NCBI GenBank assembly: GCA_029582165.1
Contig: CM055892.1
Span: 9,827,254 to 9,891,253, forward strand
Origin: Portulaca oleracea
Taxonomy: Eukaryota; Streptophyta; Magnoliopsida; Caryophyllales; Portulacaceae
Reading direction: 5' to 3'
DNA length: 64,000 nt
Shown piece by piece: positions 11,379 through 22,919 of the stretch. The notes under the pieces are model-generated. The model did not search any database, was not told where the DNA came from, and worked only from the letters and a program-made list of their open reading frames with translations. Made by a program: the position numbers and the translations under genes. The stretch's first letter is position 1. Every line of letters starts with the position of its first letter.

Positions 11379-11906
11379 AATGATGAATGTTATCAGGTGA
11401 GAATGATGCCCTACTTGAAGTTATGATTTTGATCTCACGCGAAAATGACGTCCTACTTGAAGTTATGAATTTTGATCTCAGGCGAGAATGACGCCCTACT
11501 TGAAGTTATGAAATTTCAATCTCAGGCGAGAATGACGCCCTACTTGAAGTTATGAAAGCGGCGCTTGGAAGTTAAAGTCCTGCGCCTGACTGTTGACGAC
11601 TTGCATCTTAAATGATCTCAGGTGAGAATGACGCCCTACTCGACGGGGAGACTTCATCGAACGCAATGTCGATGGCTTTGGGTTTAAGTTTGGTGTTTTA
11701 TGGCAATTTGGTGTCGAGAGACTTTATTGGGCGCGATGTCGATGGCTCTAAGGTCGAGACTTCACTGAACGCGATGTCGATGGCTCTGGTTTTGATGTTC
11801 TCAGGCGAGAATGACGCCTTACTTGAAGTTATGGGTTTGATCTCAAGCGAGAATGACGCCCTACTCGAAATTATGGATTTTATGTTGGTGGCAATTTGAT
11901 ACCGAG
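11379..11906. repeat. Degenerate minisatellite (about 43-bp unit)
   Basis: At least seven copies of a unit with the core GAGAATGACGCCCTACTTGA start near 11394, 11437, 11480, 11523, 11620, 11800 and 11843. A second unit, CGATGTCGATGGCTCT preceded by GAGACTTCA, occurs three times at 11645-11790 and interrupts the first. No protein is inferred, though a frame stays open across parts of it. Confidence 0.85.
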
Positions 11907-13353
11907 TAGGGCTGCTCATAATCTAGTCCGGACTGAAAAATGGATTGAACCGGACTAGACAAAGTACTGGACTGAAAGAACCGAATATAATTCGGTCCAG
12001 TCCTCAGTCCAGACAATATTGAAGTTCGGCCTTCAGTCCAGTCCCCCGGACCGAACTAAAAGACTGAAGATTGGACCGAAGACCGAATAACTAAAAGACC
12101 TAGGATTTTTTTCACAGCGCCTCTCGCGGTCTCGCCTGACCTGTTTTCAATGTTTCAATTCATTTTAATTTTCAAACTCAAAAATCTTCAGCGCCTCTCA
12201 CTCTCTCAAACTCTTACTCTCACTCTTAGACTCTCACTCTCAGACCTCGCTCGACGCTCAGCCAGTCAGCCGGCAGCCTCACCGTCGTCTGTCGGACCGC
12301 TGATGTCGCTTGTCGCTCAGTCGTCCCTCGCTTGAGCAGCATCGAAGACTCGAAGTCTCAGACTCTCAGTCGCTCTCGCATGTCGCTCAGCCTCCTCACC
12401 GCCGCTCCCACCGTCGTCCGTCGCTCCGGCCCCCTCACCGTCGTCCGTCGCTCCGACCCCCTCACCATCGTCCGGCAACGTTCAGATCTGGTAAGTTCTG
12501 GGTAAGATCTGTTTCATTTAAGTATGTTTGTTCAAATTTGGAGTGACTTCATTTAATTTCATTGATAATTTGGAAATTTGCTATAATATTTGTTCATTCA
12601 CTCCTGATTTCTGTGAGTTTGTCTTTGTTTCAATTTTTCAAATGTTTGTTAATATACTGGGAATTTGTTGCGATGTGTGTCTGTGTCCTTGCTCGAGTTG
12701 GCCAATTTATATTGCAACCAACAAGACTGAACAAGTTATATGTTTATTCTTGAGTTCACAAAAGAATGCAACTACAAAGGGAGTTCAATTGAGGGCTGAG
12801 GCATTTGGAAATTTAAGACATTTACTGGTCATTCTCTCTTGTAGTCTTGTTAGTGCATGTTCAAATCATCAAATGCATGAAAGTGGGCAATGGCTTTTAT
12901 CTTACATACATGTACTTGATTTCCTTTTATATTGGCAGTGTTCTTGAACAATTTATTTTCAGTTACCTGTCTGATGAGCAGTTGGAAAAGAGGATTTGGC
13001 AAATGCTAACTGGTTAGATTTGAAAGAAATGAGTTGGGTGAATTTTATATAGGAGGATGAGTCTCCTTAGTTATGTTTATTATTCTGTGTGTGTTTACTG
13101 TTTGTACTGTGAGTTAATGAGTTTGATAGATCTTTGATTTTTTTTATGATCTTATGATGTTTATGAATGTTGGGTGTTTTTTAATCGGTGTCTTCTATAA
13201 AGAATAGACACAGTAGTCAGTACTATAGGTCAACACGGATCCTCCTTCAGCTTGGTCTCGAAATGTATGTTCACTATTTTTAGACTTTACTATTTTAGTT
13301 ATAATGGTTATATCTTATTTGGATTTACTTAGTACATTTATTTGTTTTGCTAG

Positions 13354-15325
13354 ATGACCCCCAAATCCAAAAAGAGAAGAGCTTCAACTGAAGAGGAAGT
13401 GGAGGATGTGGGAGTACAAGGACGTCCTCAAGAGGTTGAGAGTGACACTGAGTATAATGAGGAGGAGGATGTTGAAGTACCTGAGCCAAGCAACGACATA
13501 GGGCCAAAAAGGGCAAGAAGGGCTCCAAAAAAGAGGTCTGAATGTTAGAAGCATTTCAATGAAATCAAGGTAAATGGTATTTCGCAAAAAACTGTATGCA
13601 AATACTGTCCTCAAGAATATAAAGCCAATAATGTTAGAAATGGCATAACAAAGTTGAACAGACATTATAAGAGTTGTGTGCACAACCCCATTAACCAAAG
13701 TAAACAATCAGAATCTCTTACACAGACTACTTTGGTGTTTGGAAAAGTTGCGGATGGGGAGAACGAGACATAGAAACCATGGGTATTTGATGCAATTGCT
13801 ATTAGGCAGGCTCTTGGTGAGATGATAATAATTGATGAGTTTCCATTTATATTTGTCGAAAATGCGAGGTTTAGAAAATTTATGGTCAAAGCTTGTCCAC
13901 AACTTGTCTTGCCTTCACACATTACTATTGCACGAGATATTTATGATATATATGTAAATGAAAGGGTGAGATTGAAAGATTTTCTTGCAAAATCATGTGT
14001 TAGGGTGTGTGTTACTACTGATACTTGGACTTCTCTTTAAAGGATTAACTATATGATTGTGACTATCCATTTTGTTGATAATGACTGGAATATGCATAAG
14101 AAAATCTTAAGTTTCTGTACAATTTCTAGTCATAGAGGGGATGACATAGGGAAAGTCCTTGAGAAGTGCTTGGATGATTGGGGTCTAGCATCTAAATTGT
14201 ACACGGTTACTGTGGATAATGCTGGGAGCAATAGTGTTGCATGTAGAGCTCTTGTTCAGAATTTAAAGCACTGCGGTCACCATCTTTTTTCTAATGGGGA
14301 TTTCTTGCATGTTATATGTACGACACACATTCTTAATTTGATTGTTTGGGATGGTTTGAAGGTGGTTGGGAAATCTGTGAAATAGGTTAGAGATGCTGTG
14401 AGGTTCATTAAGCAATCGCCAATGAGGATGACTAGATGAGTAGAGTGTGTGCAAGCCAAAAAGATTGAGAGCAAAGCATCCTTGTCTCTTGATGTTCCTA
14501 CCAGATGGAACTCCACTTACAAGATGCTTAGCACCGCAATAGTGTATGAGGATGCATTTTTTTGTATGCTCAAAGAGACCCATACTTTGTTGCGGATCTT
14601 TCTAAAGATGAGGAGATAAATAGACATCCCAATGGCAATGATTGGAAACTAGTGAAAAGCTTGGTGATCTTTTTGCAAGTGTTCTACAATGCTACTTTGA
14701 GATTGTCTGACACTTCTTATGTGACTTCCAACATGCGTTTCCTTGAGATTGTGGCCATTCATAAAATGTTGACTCGTTTGGAAGAAGACGTTGAATACAT
14801 TGATGTTAGTGATGATGAGGGGAGTGAAAATGATGGTGAGTCTACGCTTAGGGTTCAAACTTTGTAGAGATGGCTAGGATGATGAGGGAGAAATATGAAA
14901 AGTACTATGGTGACCCTGAAAAAATGAATCCCTTGGTGTTTATTGCTCCTCTCTTGGACCCTACAGTGAAAGTAGACGGTCTTGAGTCGACTCTTCGTAA
15001 GGTGTTTGGTGAAGAAAAAGCTCACTCTTTAACTATAAAGACGAAAGAGAAATGTGAAAGTTTGTTTGATGAGTACTTGCGATTGTCCAATAAATTCAGT
15101 GATGATAGTATGTCAACTACAGACAATGCGAATGTAAGTGGCTCAAGTCTTCCAACTATGGGAGGTGAGTTCATTTTGGGTGAGTTAGTGAGGGATCGAA
15201 AGAAGGATGGTGGGGCAAGGACAAACTTGCAAAAGTACTTTAATGAAGCACCTGAAGATGAACTAGCCAAGTCTACCGCTAGAAAGGTAGTCCAGCACAT
15301 CTCGCAATCAAATAGAATTAAATAA
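13354..15325 (+). pseudogene. hAT transposase (zinc-finger BED type), inactivated
   Basis: hAT transposases cut and paste their element in the nucleus. The reading starts at the ATG at 13354 with a charged N-terminus (PKSKKRRASTEEE). A BED zinc finger follows (CKYCPQEYKAN ... LNRHYKSC), whose leading Trp codon is a stop (13546-13548). Then come the RNase-H-fold core with CVTTDTWTS (first Asp), YTVTVDNAGSN (second Asp) and the HILNLIVWDGL block, and DVPTRWNSTYKML. In-frame stops lie at 13546, 13771, 14038, 14383 and about 14437. A frameshift occurs at a T-run near 14556 and another near 14867. The C-terminal hAT dimerisation domain is missing after residues EDELAKSTARK. The family is certain; the copy is dead. 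Confidence 0.85.
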
Positions 15326-15328
15326 TTA

Positions 15329-15432
15329 CTCCATCCCACCCAAATTCTCACTTTTAGAAGTAACAGACCTCTTGTGAGATATAAGTGAGGCTATTCTTTT
15401 GAATAGTTACAATTTTGATGGGGACGGAGGAG
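15329..15432. mobile_element. Stowaway-type MITE (104 bp)
   Basis: Ends CTCCATCCCACCCAAATT and, on the other strand, CTCCTCCGTCCCCATCAAAA form imperfect inverted repeats of the Tc1/mariner-derived Stowaway kind. TA dinucleotides flank both sides (15327-15328 and 15433-15434). It sits directly after the hAT frame and may account for the abrupt end of its 3' coding part. Confidence 0.8.
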
Positions 15433-16343
15433 TACTATAAACAACCCAATGCATCTCACGACAAGTCATAGTTTGTCGAATTCATAGTACTGTAACCTCA
15501 GTGTGCTTCTGAACACAGGAGGCAGCACATTCCTTTTTTGCCCTTTATTAGTGGCCTTTTTCCTAGGTTTCTGCTGTTTGTCGAACTTCTTCAGTTTTTT
15601 TTTTTTTTTTTTTTTTGGTTGCACCACTCCCCGGCCGTAAGGTCCTTTGTGCTTCGCGGTTTTTAATTTAACCTAACAAGATAAGATCAGCTTGTAATAT
15701 AACTAAAACCCGCCCAAGACAAAATCGGCACGAAGCAATTAAGATAACCAAATAGAACATGCTACCTTGATTGCATCACCACTTGAGCATTGTTGCTGCA
15801 CCTTGCTAATGATCTGCTTGTGAACGGCTCTCTTCATCTTCATTACATCTACCCATTTACAGGAGGGACCATACAGTCAAGGAAAAAGTGAGAAGGAATT
15901 TGCAAGTCTGCACGAAGATGCCCAGTGTGAATTTGCACATTACAAGGTCAACACATCACAAACATGTCAAATGAGTTGTAGGAAACCGAGGCAGAATGGT
16001 GCTTAAGCAAGACATGCAATGATACCCAGCAAGGAATTTGTTTTATCCAATTGTGAACACTATGTAGCATTGAAGATACCATGGAACCAGGAACAACCAA
16101 GTGATGGTGGTGTGGTGGCGGCTGCTGGTTTTGCTGAGATAATTATACAGGAAGCATAGTTTAAGAAATGTCTAATCATCCATAGCATGATGAGGACAGG
16201 AAACTAAGTAATTTTCATGTAGCTTTATCACGAGCACTTTTTTCAGACCTCAACAAAGATAGACTTCCTGGCATTCACAAAACATTATCGTTGAATCCCT
16301 CCCTGGCATAGTTTCTTTAGCCACATGTCCCAGTAAATGCCCA
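15433..16343. other. Downstream region of the PPR gene
   Basis: It contains a T-tract near 15594-15617 and no recognised gene. The part next to 16344 probably includes the 3' untranslated region of the minus-strand PPR gene. Confidence 0.5.
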
Positions 16344-18485
16344 TCAAGCTCCCAGTCTGAAAGTGTCAGTCATCTCGAATTGATCAGAATCTGGAGAATG
16401 TAGCTTACTCAATTTTGCGTCAGCCCACCTAGCCAATGTTGAGTTTCCATATTCTCTACAAGCATCAAGAACTCTTGTCAACATGGAGATAGTAGCTTCA
16501 AATGGTAGTGACCTCATAAACTTCTCAAGCTCATCCATTGCTCCATGTCTACTGTAGAGTTCAATCATACATTCATAATGCTCTAGTCTGGCCATGACAT
16601 AATACTCTGTACCCATTGCAGCGAAGTATTGATTACCTTGATCGACAAAGCCCCCGAGAATACAAGCATTGAAAAGTTCCAGGAATGTAACAGAATCAGC
16701 TTGAACCCCGAACTTTTTCATCATCTGAAACAACTCAAGAGCCTCAAATGGGATGCCATGTTGGCAACACGCATTCATCATAGAGTTCCACATAATGACA
16801 TCCCTTGAAGAAGCACTTTTGAACACTTTAAGTGCATATCCAAGATGCTTGCATTTTGAGTACATGTCAAGCATAGCACCTCGAACAACATCATCCATCT
16901 CATATGCATTCCTTATTATGAAACCATGGATCTCTTTACCCAGTTTAATAGCAAATATGTCAGCACATGCTGCAAGAACTGTAGCAAATGTGTGTTCACT
17001 TGGAGTAGTTTCCTGCAACATCTTTGGGAATATCTTCATGACCTCTTCACTCATTTGAACCCTGACAAGGGAAGCCATTAATGTGTTCCAAGAGACGGTA
17101 TCCCTTTGAGCACCAATTTGACGAAACCAAAGTCTAGCACTTCTTAAGGTCCCACATTTCCCATACATGTCAAGAAGGGAGTTGCAGAAAATTATGTCAT
17201 CGCCAAGCCCATGCCTGTATACATATCCATGAATTTGCTTTCCGAATTCAACATCTGCCGTCGCAGCTGACACATTTAGCATTAATTTAAGAGTAGTGAA
17301 GTCGATGCCAGTGATTTCCCTGCGCATCAGGCAAATAAAACGCATGGCCTCCTCCCAGAGGCCAAATTGCACATAGCCTCCCAACATAGAATTCCAGGAG
17401 ATGATGTTCCGCTCAGACATGCTATCAAACAGCTCCCTGGCTTCCTTTGTTCTTCCTGATGATGCAAATCCAGATACCATACAAGTCCATCCTATTAAAT
17501 CATTCCTGTCTGACTGAATGAAAAAATTCCAAGCACTAGAAAGATCGTTACACTTGACATACATGTCAATTACAGAGTTACCAACAGTATTGTCCTTTTC
17601 ATAATTTATCTTAACGGCAACTCCATGAATTTGGACGCCCTCCCTAAAAGCAAACATTTGAGAGCATGCAACAAGAGCATTTGAAAACGTGTACGTCAAG
17701 GGCATCACACCAGATCGAATTGCATGAGAAAACATGTAAAGGGACTCTCTATAATCACCCACATCAAGATATCTCCTAACAATGACGTTCCACGAAACAT
17801 TATTTGGACTCTGAATCTCAAAGAACATCTTCCGAGCATCAGAAATAACATCACACTTGCCATAAACATCAACAAGAGAGGTGGCTAAAATGACATTCAT
17901 ATTAAGCCCGTGCTTCAAAATAAGCCCATGAACTATCCTGGAGAAACCCAAATGCAAAGAAGCCGCACAAGATCCAAGAACACTGGCAAAAGTGATTTTA
18001 CTGGGAGAAATCCCCAAATTGTTCATGTGGGTAAACAAAGACAATGCCTCTTTGGTAGCTCCAGCACGTGAATAAGCAGTGATGAGCGCATTCCAACTGC
18101 CACCGTCCCTGTGAGGCATTTCATCAAACAGCTGTGTTGCATCCCGTAAACAACCACATTTACCATAAGTCTCGATAGCCCGATTGAGCAAAAAAGTGGG
18201 GGGTGGATCGTAATAGGTGATGAGATGGGATTCAACCTTGCGGGCTTCGACAATGGCGTGATTAGAAGAGCACAGTTCGAAGAGACGGCCATATAGAGGG
18301 AGAGAGAAGGGAAAAGGAGAAGCAAAGAGGACAGAGACTGCTTTCTTGAGGCTGCCCACGTCCAGGAGAGAGAGAATCTCGTTGGTGATGGATTTTGCGC
18401 CGATGGATGTACATCCTTCACGGATGCCACTGGGTTGGACAAGGCGGTTGACAGCAGAGAAACCCCCCTTTCCAATTGCGTACAT
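16344..18485 (-). CDS. Pentatricopeptide repeat protein, PLS type, without E/DYW domain
   Basis: An uninterrupted 713-residue frame without introns, as is usual for plant PPR genes. Tandem PPR helices run from about residue 60 to 690. Signature stretches include FLLNRAIETYGKCGCLRDA, SWNALITAYSRAGATKEAL, TSLVDVYGKC, GNSVIDMYVKC, ISWNSMLGGYVQFGLWEEA, NSLLDMYGKCG, SWNTLMASL, GAMLDMYSKC and MWNSMMNACCQHGIPFEAL. The alternating MYxKCG and WN(A/S)(L/M) blocks mark the P-L-S class. No E, E+ or DYW editing domain follows; it ends ...FRLGA. The basic, acid-poor N-terminus (MYAIGKGGFSAVNRL) fits organelle targeting. On the family: such proteins bind organelle RNA for editing, splicing or stability. It resembles the Arabidopsis At3g26540 type, from memory only. 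A LINE fragment begins about 75 bp upstream of the start codon, so the original promoter may be displaced. Confidence 0.9.
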   Translation of the reverse strand: MYAIGKGGFSAVNRLVQPSGIREGCTSIGAKSITNEILSLLDVGSLKKAVSVLFASPFPFSLPLYGRLFELCSSNHAIVEARKVESHLITYYDPPPTFLLNRAIETYGKCGCLRDATQLFDEMPHRDGGSWNALITAYSRAGATKEALSLFTHMNNLGISPSKITFASVLGSCAASLHLGFSRIVHGLILKHGLNMNVILATSLVDVYGKCDVISDARKMFFEIQSPNNVSWNVIVRRYLDVGDYRESLYMFSHAIRSGVMPLTYTFSNALVACSQMFAFREGVQIHGVAVKINYEKDNTVGNSVIDMYVKCNDLSSAWNFFIQSDRNDLIGWTCMVSGFASSGRTKEARELFDSMSERNIISWNSMLGGYVQFGLWEEAMRFICLMRREITGIDFTTLKLMLNVSAATADVEFGKQIHGYVYRHGLGDDIIFCNSLLDMYGKCGTLRSARLWFRQIGAQRDTVSWNTLMASLVRVQMSEEVMKIFPKMLQETTPSEHTFATVLAACADIFAIKLGKEIHGFIIRNAYEMDDVVRGAMLDMYSKCKHLGYALKVFKSASSRDVIMWNSMMNACCQHGIPFEALELFQMMKKFGVQADSVTFLELFNACILGGFVDQGNQYFAAMGTEYYVMARLEHYECMIELYSRHGAMDELEKFMRSLPFEATISMLTRVLDACREYGNSTLARWADAKLSKLHSPDSDQFEMTDTFRLGA

Positions 18486-18560
18486 GAAGCTGTACTGAAT
18501 ACTCTCGTTGTTGCTACTAGCCTACTACTCAAATACCATCAACTGATCCTTGACAAACAT

Positions 18561-18872
18561 GAAAGATACCTAGGTGTCCCTCCTACAAATTGCAAGGAAT
18601 AAAACGTAGCAGTTTGGGTTTATGCCTTATGGTGGACAACATTTCTAGACAGCTTCAACGTTGCCGTGCGGCGTTGTTGTCTCCAGGAGGAAGAGTTGTC
18701 CTCTAACTCTCTGCTCGCTGCATTAAATCAGCATATCCTTTCCATTTTCAAGGTGCCTTCTCAAGTAGCAAGGAAAACAGATAGTTTGATGGTTGATTTT
18801 TTCTGAAAAGAGAAACACTGGGTGGGAAAAGGAATTTTGTCAGGGCCAAAGGGGTTAGAGGGTCTTGGTATA
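18561..18872 (+). pseudogene. L1-type LINE, RT C-terminal part (left half, split by Helitron)
   Basis: Translation in shifting frames gives a typical plant LINE reverse transcriptase tail: ERYLGVPPTNCKE, a stop, MVDNISRQLQR, LLSPGGRVVL, a frameshift, HILSIFKVPSQVARKTDSL, a stop, KEKHWVGKGILSGPKG and GLGI. The reading resumes at 38751 with RNVEIMNDAFL on the far side of the Helitron. A sequence just before it (GATCCTTGACAAACAT, 18545-18560) resembles the sequence right after the LINE poly(A) (GACCATTGACAAACAC, 40303-40318; 13 of 16 match). This suggests an aged target duplication and a 5'-truncated insertion. Confidence 0.75.
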
Positions 18873-19138
18873 TCTATAAATATATAAAAGTAATACATTC
18901 GAATTTTGAAATACTCAATTTAGAGTGATCGTAAGAGCTAACGGTCAATCATATTAAATAAAAAAATCAATTTAAAAATACAGTAAACAATTCCCGCCCA
19001 AAATATAATAAATAAATAAATAAATAATTTAATCAGATTAGGAGTCTACCTTATCTAATTAAAAATTTACCTCCCAACCCAATTAGGAGTCTAATTACCA
19101 CCCTAATCTAATTAGTAATCTACCCCACCCAAATCTAA

Positions 19139-19731
19139 TTATGAGTTGCTATTATCAAATTTTACGATCAATGTGAACACTTTTTTAATTTTAAGATATT
19201 AGTATTTACTTTAAGCATCCAATATAATTTCTTTTTTTTAGTTGCAATGACTTAATTCATTTTAGATGTAACTTATTCATATCATTCTAGGATTTATATT
19301 ATTAAGTTCTTATGAACATGTTGGACGGTTCTTTTGTTTCAAGGAAACAAAGGAGTTGCTATCATCAAATTTTTTTATCACTAAGAACACTTATTTAATT
19401 TTAAGGTTTTAAGATTTTAGTGTTGACTTTAAGTATTCAAGATAATTTAACTTTTTTTTAGTTTCTGCAATTATGAAATCAAACATTGAGTTGCAATGAC
19501 TCAATTGATTTTAGAGGTAAGTTATTCACATTAGTCTAGGATTTATATTATTAAGTTCTTATGAACATGTTGGACGGGTCTTTTGTTTCAAACACTGCAT
19601 GGAATCAAACAAGTCGTTGTTATTAAATTTTTCGATCACTATGAACATTTATTTAATTTTAAGATTTTAGTGTTTACTTTAAGCATCCAAGTTACTTTAA
19701 CCTTTTATTTAGTTTCTGCAATTAAAATAAA
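19139..19731. repeat. Degenerate tandem repeat in the left Helitron arm
   Basis: Three copies of a 200-265-bp unit begin near 19143, 19353 and 19613 (GTTGCTAT(T/C)ATCAAATTTTT-like, then ATGAACACTTATTTAATTTTAAG). The phrase AAGTTCTTATGAACATGTTGGACGG recurs in parts near 19303 and 19553. The third copy is incomplete. Confidence 0.8.
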
Positions 19732-19773
19732 CAAGCGTACTGCTACTTTCCATCATACTCCCTATAATATTTT

Positions 19774-22700
19774 TGTAAAACCCTGAAAAATTCAATTGTG
19801 TTTACCGTTAAATTACCTAACGTGCGTTTAGTCCTGTTAATCTTTTACCTGTTCTCACTCGGAGCTTTTAGGACCGCGAGTGAGTTCGTTGGAATTTTTA
19901 GAGTCTTAAAAATATCAGTTAGAGACTTTTTGGGTATCGGTTAAAATTAATTGGGATCAGTTTGTAAAAACTGTTTAAGGAAAGGTGTTGTTTTAGGAAA
20001 AGAATAAATTGGAAGGGTGTTACTAACACCTAGGTTTTATTTGTACTAATTTTACCCTAATTTTATCCCTCTATAAATACCCTATTTGGATCCCTACCCA
20101 ATAAACAAATACCCTAAAATTATTCATCCGCCGCAATTCTCTCTCTCTTCCCTCTCTCTCTCTCTCTCCTTCCTTTCTCCTCTGCGCTTCACCCGATCAC
20201 GCACCACCACACCACCTACCAATACACCACCACCGCTCCACCTCCAACCACCCTCTTCCGACCCGATCATCACCCCACCACATTCGACCGCCGCTCCACC
20301 ATCTTACGTCATCACCGCCAACCGACGCCAAGAAATCGACCCGACCTCCCATTGCACCCGACGATCATCACCATACCACCACTCACGCAACCACCATCAA
20401 CCACCTCAAACCGCCTCCTCTCACGACTTCCGCCAACCACCACCCCGGAGTTCGACCGTTTCACCTTTTCCGGCCACCTCCGCCCTGCGCTGACGTCCCA
20501 AAGTCTCGCTAAAACCCACCCGAGACTCCGGTTTCTGCCCAGCGTCATGACTTCGTCGCCAACATTTCCCGACGCCTCCACCTCGCCACCGCCGACCCCG
20601 AGTACCACCCCGGTCCCACCTCTTCTAGCTTGGACCCATTGTTTGTGCTCTGTCTGTCCTTCTCTCTCTCTACAAGTTAATATGGGTGTATTTGTGTTAG
20701 GATTAGTTTAATCATGCTTTATATTATTAATGTGTTATTAGAGTAGATAAACTTATATATATACTATTAATAATGGATAAATACATGTTAGTATATTAAG
20801 TGTAATATTAGGGTATGATTAGTTTAATTTTTTTATAAGTTAACACTCCTAGTTTAAATGTTTATGTGTGATATCTTGATGCTTGTATCCATGATTAATA
20901 TTTCATGAACATTAATGTATTAATGTTAAGTTAAGTAGTGTAAAATATCATGTTATTGTATGTTAGTTTTCTTTCAAGAATATTATCCATTTTGACAATA
21001 ATATTAAGTTATTAGTAAGTTTCGTGATTTTATTAAGTTTCGTAGTATTTTTTTTAGATATTGTATTATTATTAAGTTTCCAAGTTATTATTAAGTTATT
21101 GTATTACTAATAAGTTTTCATGTGGCTACTTTCATAGTACTTCTTTTGTTAAGGCTTGTATTACTATTTTTGAGTACCTATTATTATTATTACCAAGTCC
21201 ATGATATTGTGGAAACCTTATGTGTTTGTCTGTATCTTGGTATTACATGTCTTTGGTAGGATGGAAATATTTTTAGGGTTGTTTCATGTTGACGTGGGAG
21301 ACCTAGGAATATGTTAGGAACCTTAAAAGAGTGATTCCTAGTTAGTAAAGCATGCTATAATGGCCTAGTGTTGTTATTGCATGAATAATGACAATTTGGT
21401 AATTTATGTGAATAGTGCAATGCAAGTCACGAATTAGATTTTACATGAATAATGAGAAGTATGATTGATATAGTTTATGTGTGAAAATTTCATGTACGCT
21501 CTTGTCCTAAAAGTCATGTATAGTACATAGTTTAAAAGATGTGATGTATGCTTCGCGCTATTGAGTTTGTAGTTAGATATACATGGTATGTGATTAGTAA
21601 GAATTTGTTAAGTGGGAAAGGGTAGGATGTACGTGAATTAGCTATCGTGATGAACGAGTTTTGATTTTAGAAATATGTTCGATTATTAGGTTCGAGCGAG
21701 GAAACGAACCAGTAGGCTCCGTGTGCATCTTTTGATTTGAAGTGAAATTCGGCAGGTAATGTCTATGTCCTAATCCCTTTGGGATGCCCTTTTATCTGTT
21801 TTGTGATTTTAATATGTTTTATGAAGATTGCATCTCGCACGGGGACTTTCTGTGAAGTTAGACTGTCTGATTTGGAAGTCTGTGAGTTGTTTTTTCTGAG
21901 TTGAGTAAAATGTGACAGTCTTTTAAACTCTGAGATTTTATTCTGTTAATTTTGGAAATGAGGTTGAGTTTTGTTTGAAATCTGACGTCTGATAATTCAT
22001 AAGATACTAATAATCAAAGTGAAACCATAAGCGGGTTGCGGGTAACGACCTTTAGACCAGGATCTGTTCCTGCAGGGGAGTTATCAAGAGATCGGGGAGT
22101 CCCGATATTATTTCTGAGATTGTGTACGCATCTGATTCTGTTTCTGGGACGGGCCATCTTGTTCTGATTCTGAGGATCTGAGATCTTGTTCTGATTCTGA
22201 GTTCTGATATTCTGGGGATAGGCAAATCCCGCCCGCATAATAAAATTCTGATTGTTTTATGAGGAAATGATTACTCTGTTTCTGATTTCTGATTTCTGAT
22301 TTCTGATTTCTGATTTCTAATGTCTGATTCTGAGTTTGAAATTGTCAGTTGAGGTTTTCTGGAACGTTGTGTTTTTCTGAGTGGAAAGTTGATACTGTTG
22401 GTTTATAAGTTTTGTTATTTCTGAACTCTGGTTATTTTTGGGTTGGGTTTCAAATGAGTTGTAAAAAGGTTTGACTTGTTCCCCTCCCCTAAAATGGTTT
22501 GAAATGAACTTTGAACTGTTTTGACAGTTAGGGGTAGACATTATTGAGGTTTCCCCCCTCATGTTATGAATGTTTTGTTTTCAGGTGAAGATCAGCTATG
22601 TGAAGGGGAAGGGCACTAGAGTGAGGACGTTGGAGTTAGCCGTTTTGATAATAAAGTTTAGTTTATGTTTAGACTTGAAGTTTAGTTAATGTTGTGTTTT

Positions 22701-22919
22701 GTTGTTCTAGAATTCTAAGTTCCTTTCGTTGTTAATTTGAAGTAAACAGTTATCGTTTGTGGTTAGTTTTCCTTTCTTGCCTTGTATCTCTTCGGAGGTA
22801 CGGCAGTAACGCCCAAGTAAATAACATAAGTTAAAAAAAAATGAGTCTTCCGCTGTTAATGTTAGTCAACGTTTGACTTTGACCGTTAAGTTCAGATCTG
22901 AAATTTTCGGGGCGTTACA
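19774..22919 (+). repeat. LTR 1 of the array (3146 bp)
   Basis: Runs TGTAAAACCC...GGGCGTTACA. TATAAATA lies at 20072-20079, with a CT-rich and CCACC-rich leader behind it. It contains one 137-bp variable-repeat copy (21220-21356) and a (TTTCTGA)n tract near 22277-22320. Its segment 22110-22200 differs visibly from the other three LTRs. Confidence 0.92.
21220..21356 (+). repeat. 137-bp variable repeat, single copy in LTR 1
   Basis: Starts ATGTGTTTGTCTGTATCTTG and ends GTAAAGCATGCT. The same unit is present twice in LTR 2, three times in LTR 3 and once in LTR 4. Confidence 0.9.

Larger units (their letters stand above)
11907..15440 (+). mobile_element. Degenerate autonomous-type hAT transposon
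   Basis: The left end TAGGGCTGCTCATAAT resembles plant hAT termini. It is followed by subterminal GGTCCAGT/GGACCGAA motifs on both strands (11930-12090), then a C/T-rich leader, a long non-coding stretch (12550-13350, probably an intron ending TTTTGCTAG just before the ATG) and a broken transposase gene. No matching right inverted repeat was found after 15325, so the right border given is approximate. Confidence 0.6.

Noticed and set aside
12150..12546. Ser/Arg/Pro-rich frames in the hAT leader
   Set aside because: Low-complexity translation of C/T-rich DNA between the hAT end and its transposase; no domain.
20086..20493. Pro/His/Ser-rich frame repeated in all four array LTRs (also 24996, 30076, 35271)
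   Set aside because: It opens at TTG rather than ATG, is low-complexity (CT and CCACC repeats), and shifts frame between copies. It is better explained as a repeated C/T-rich LTR leader downstream of the TATA box.
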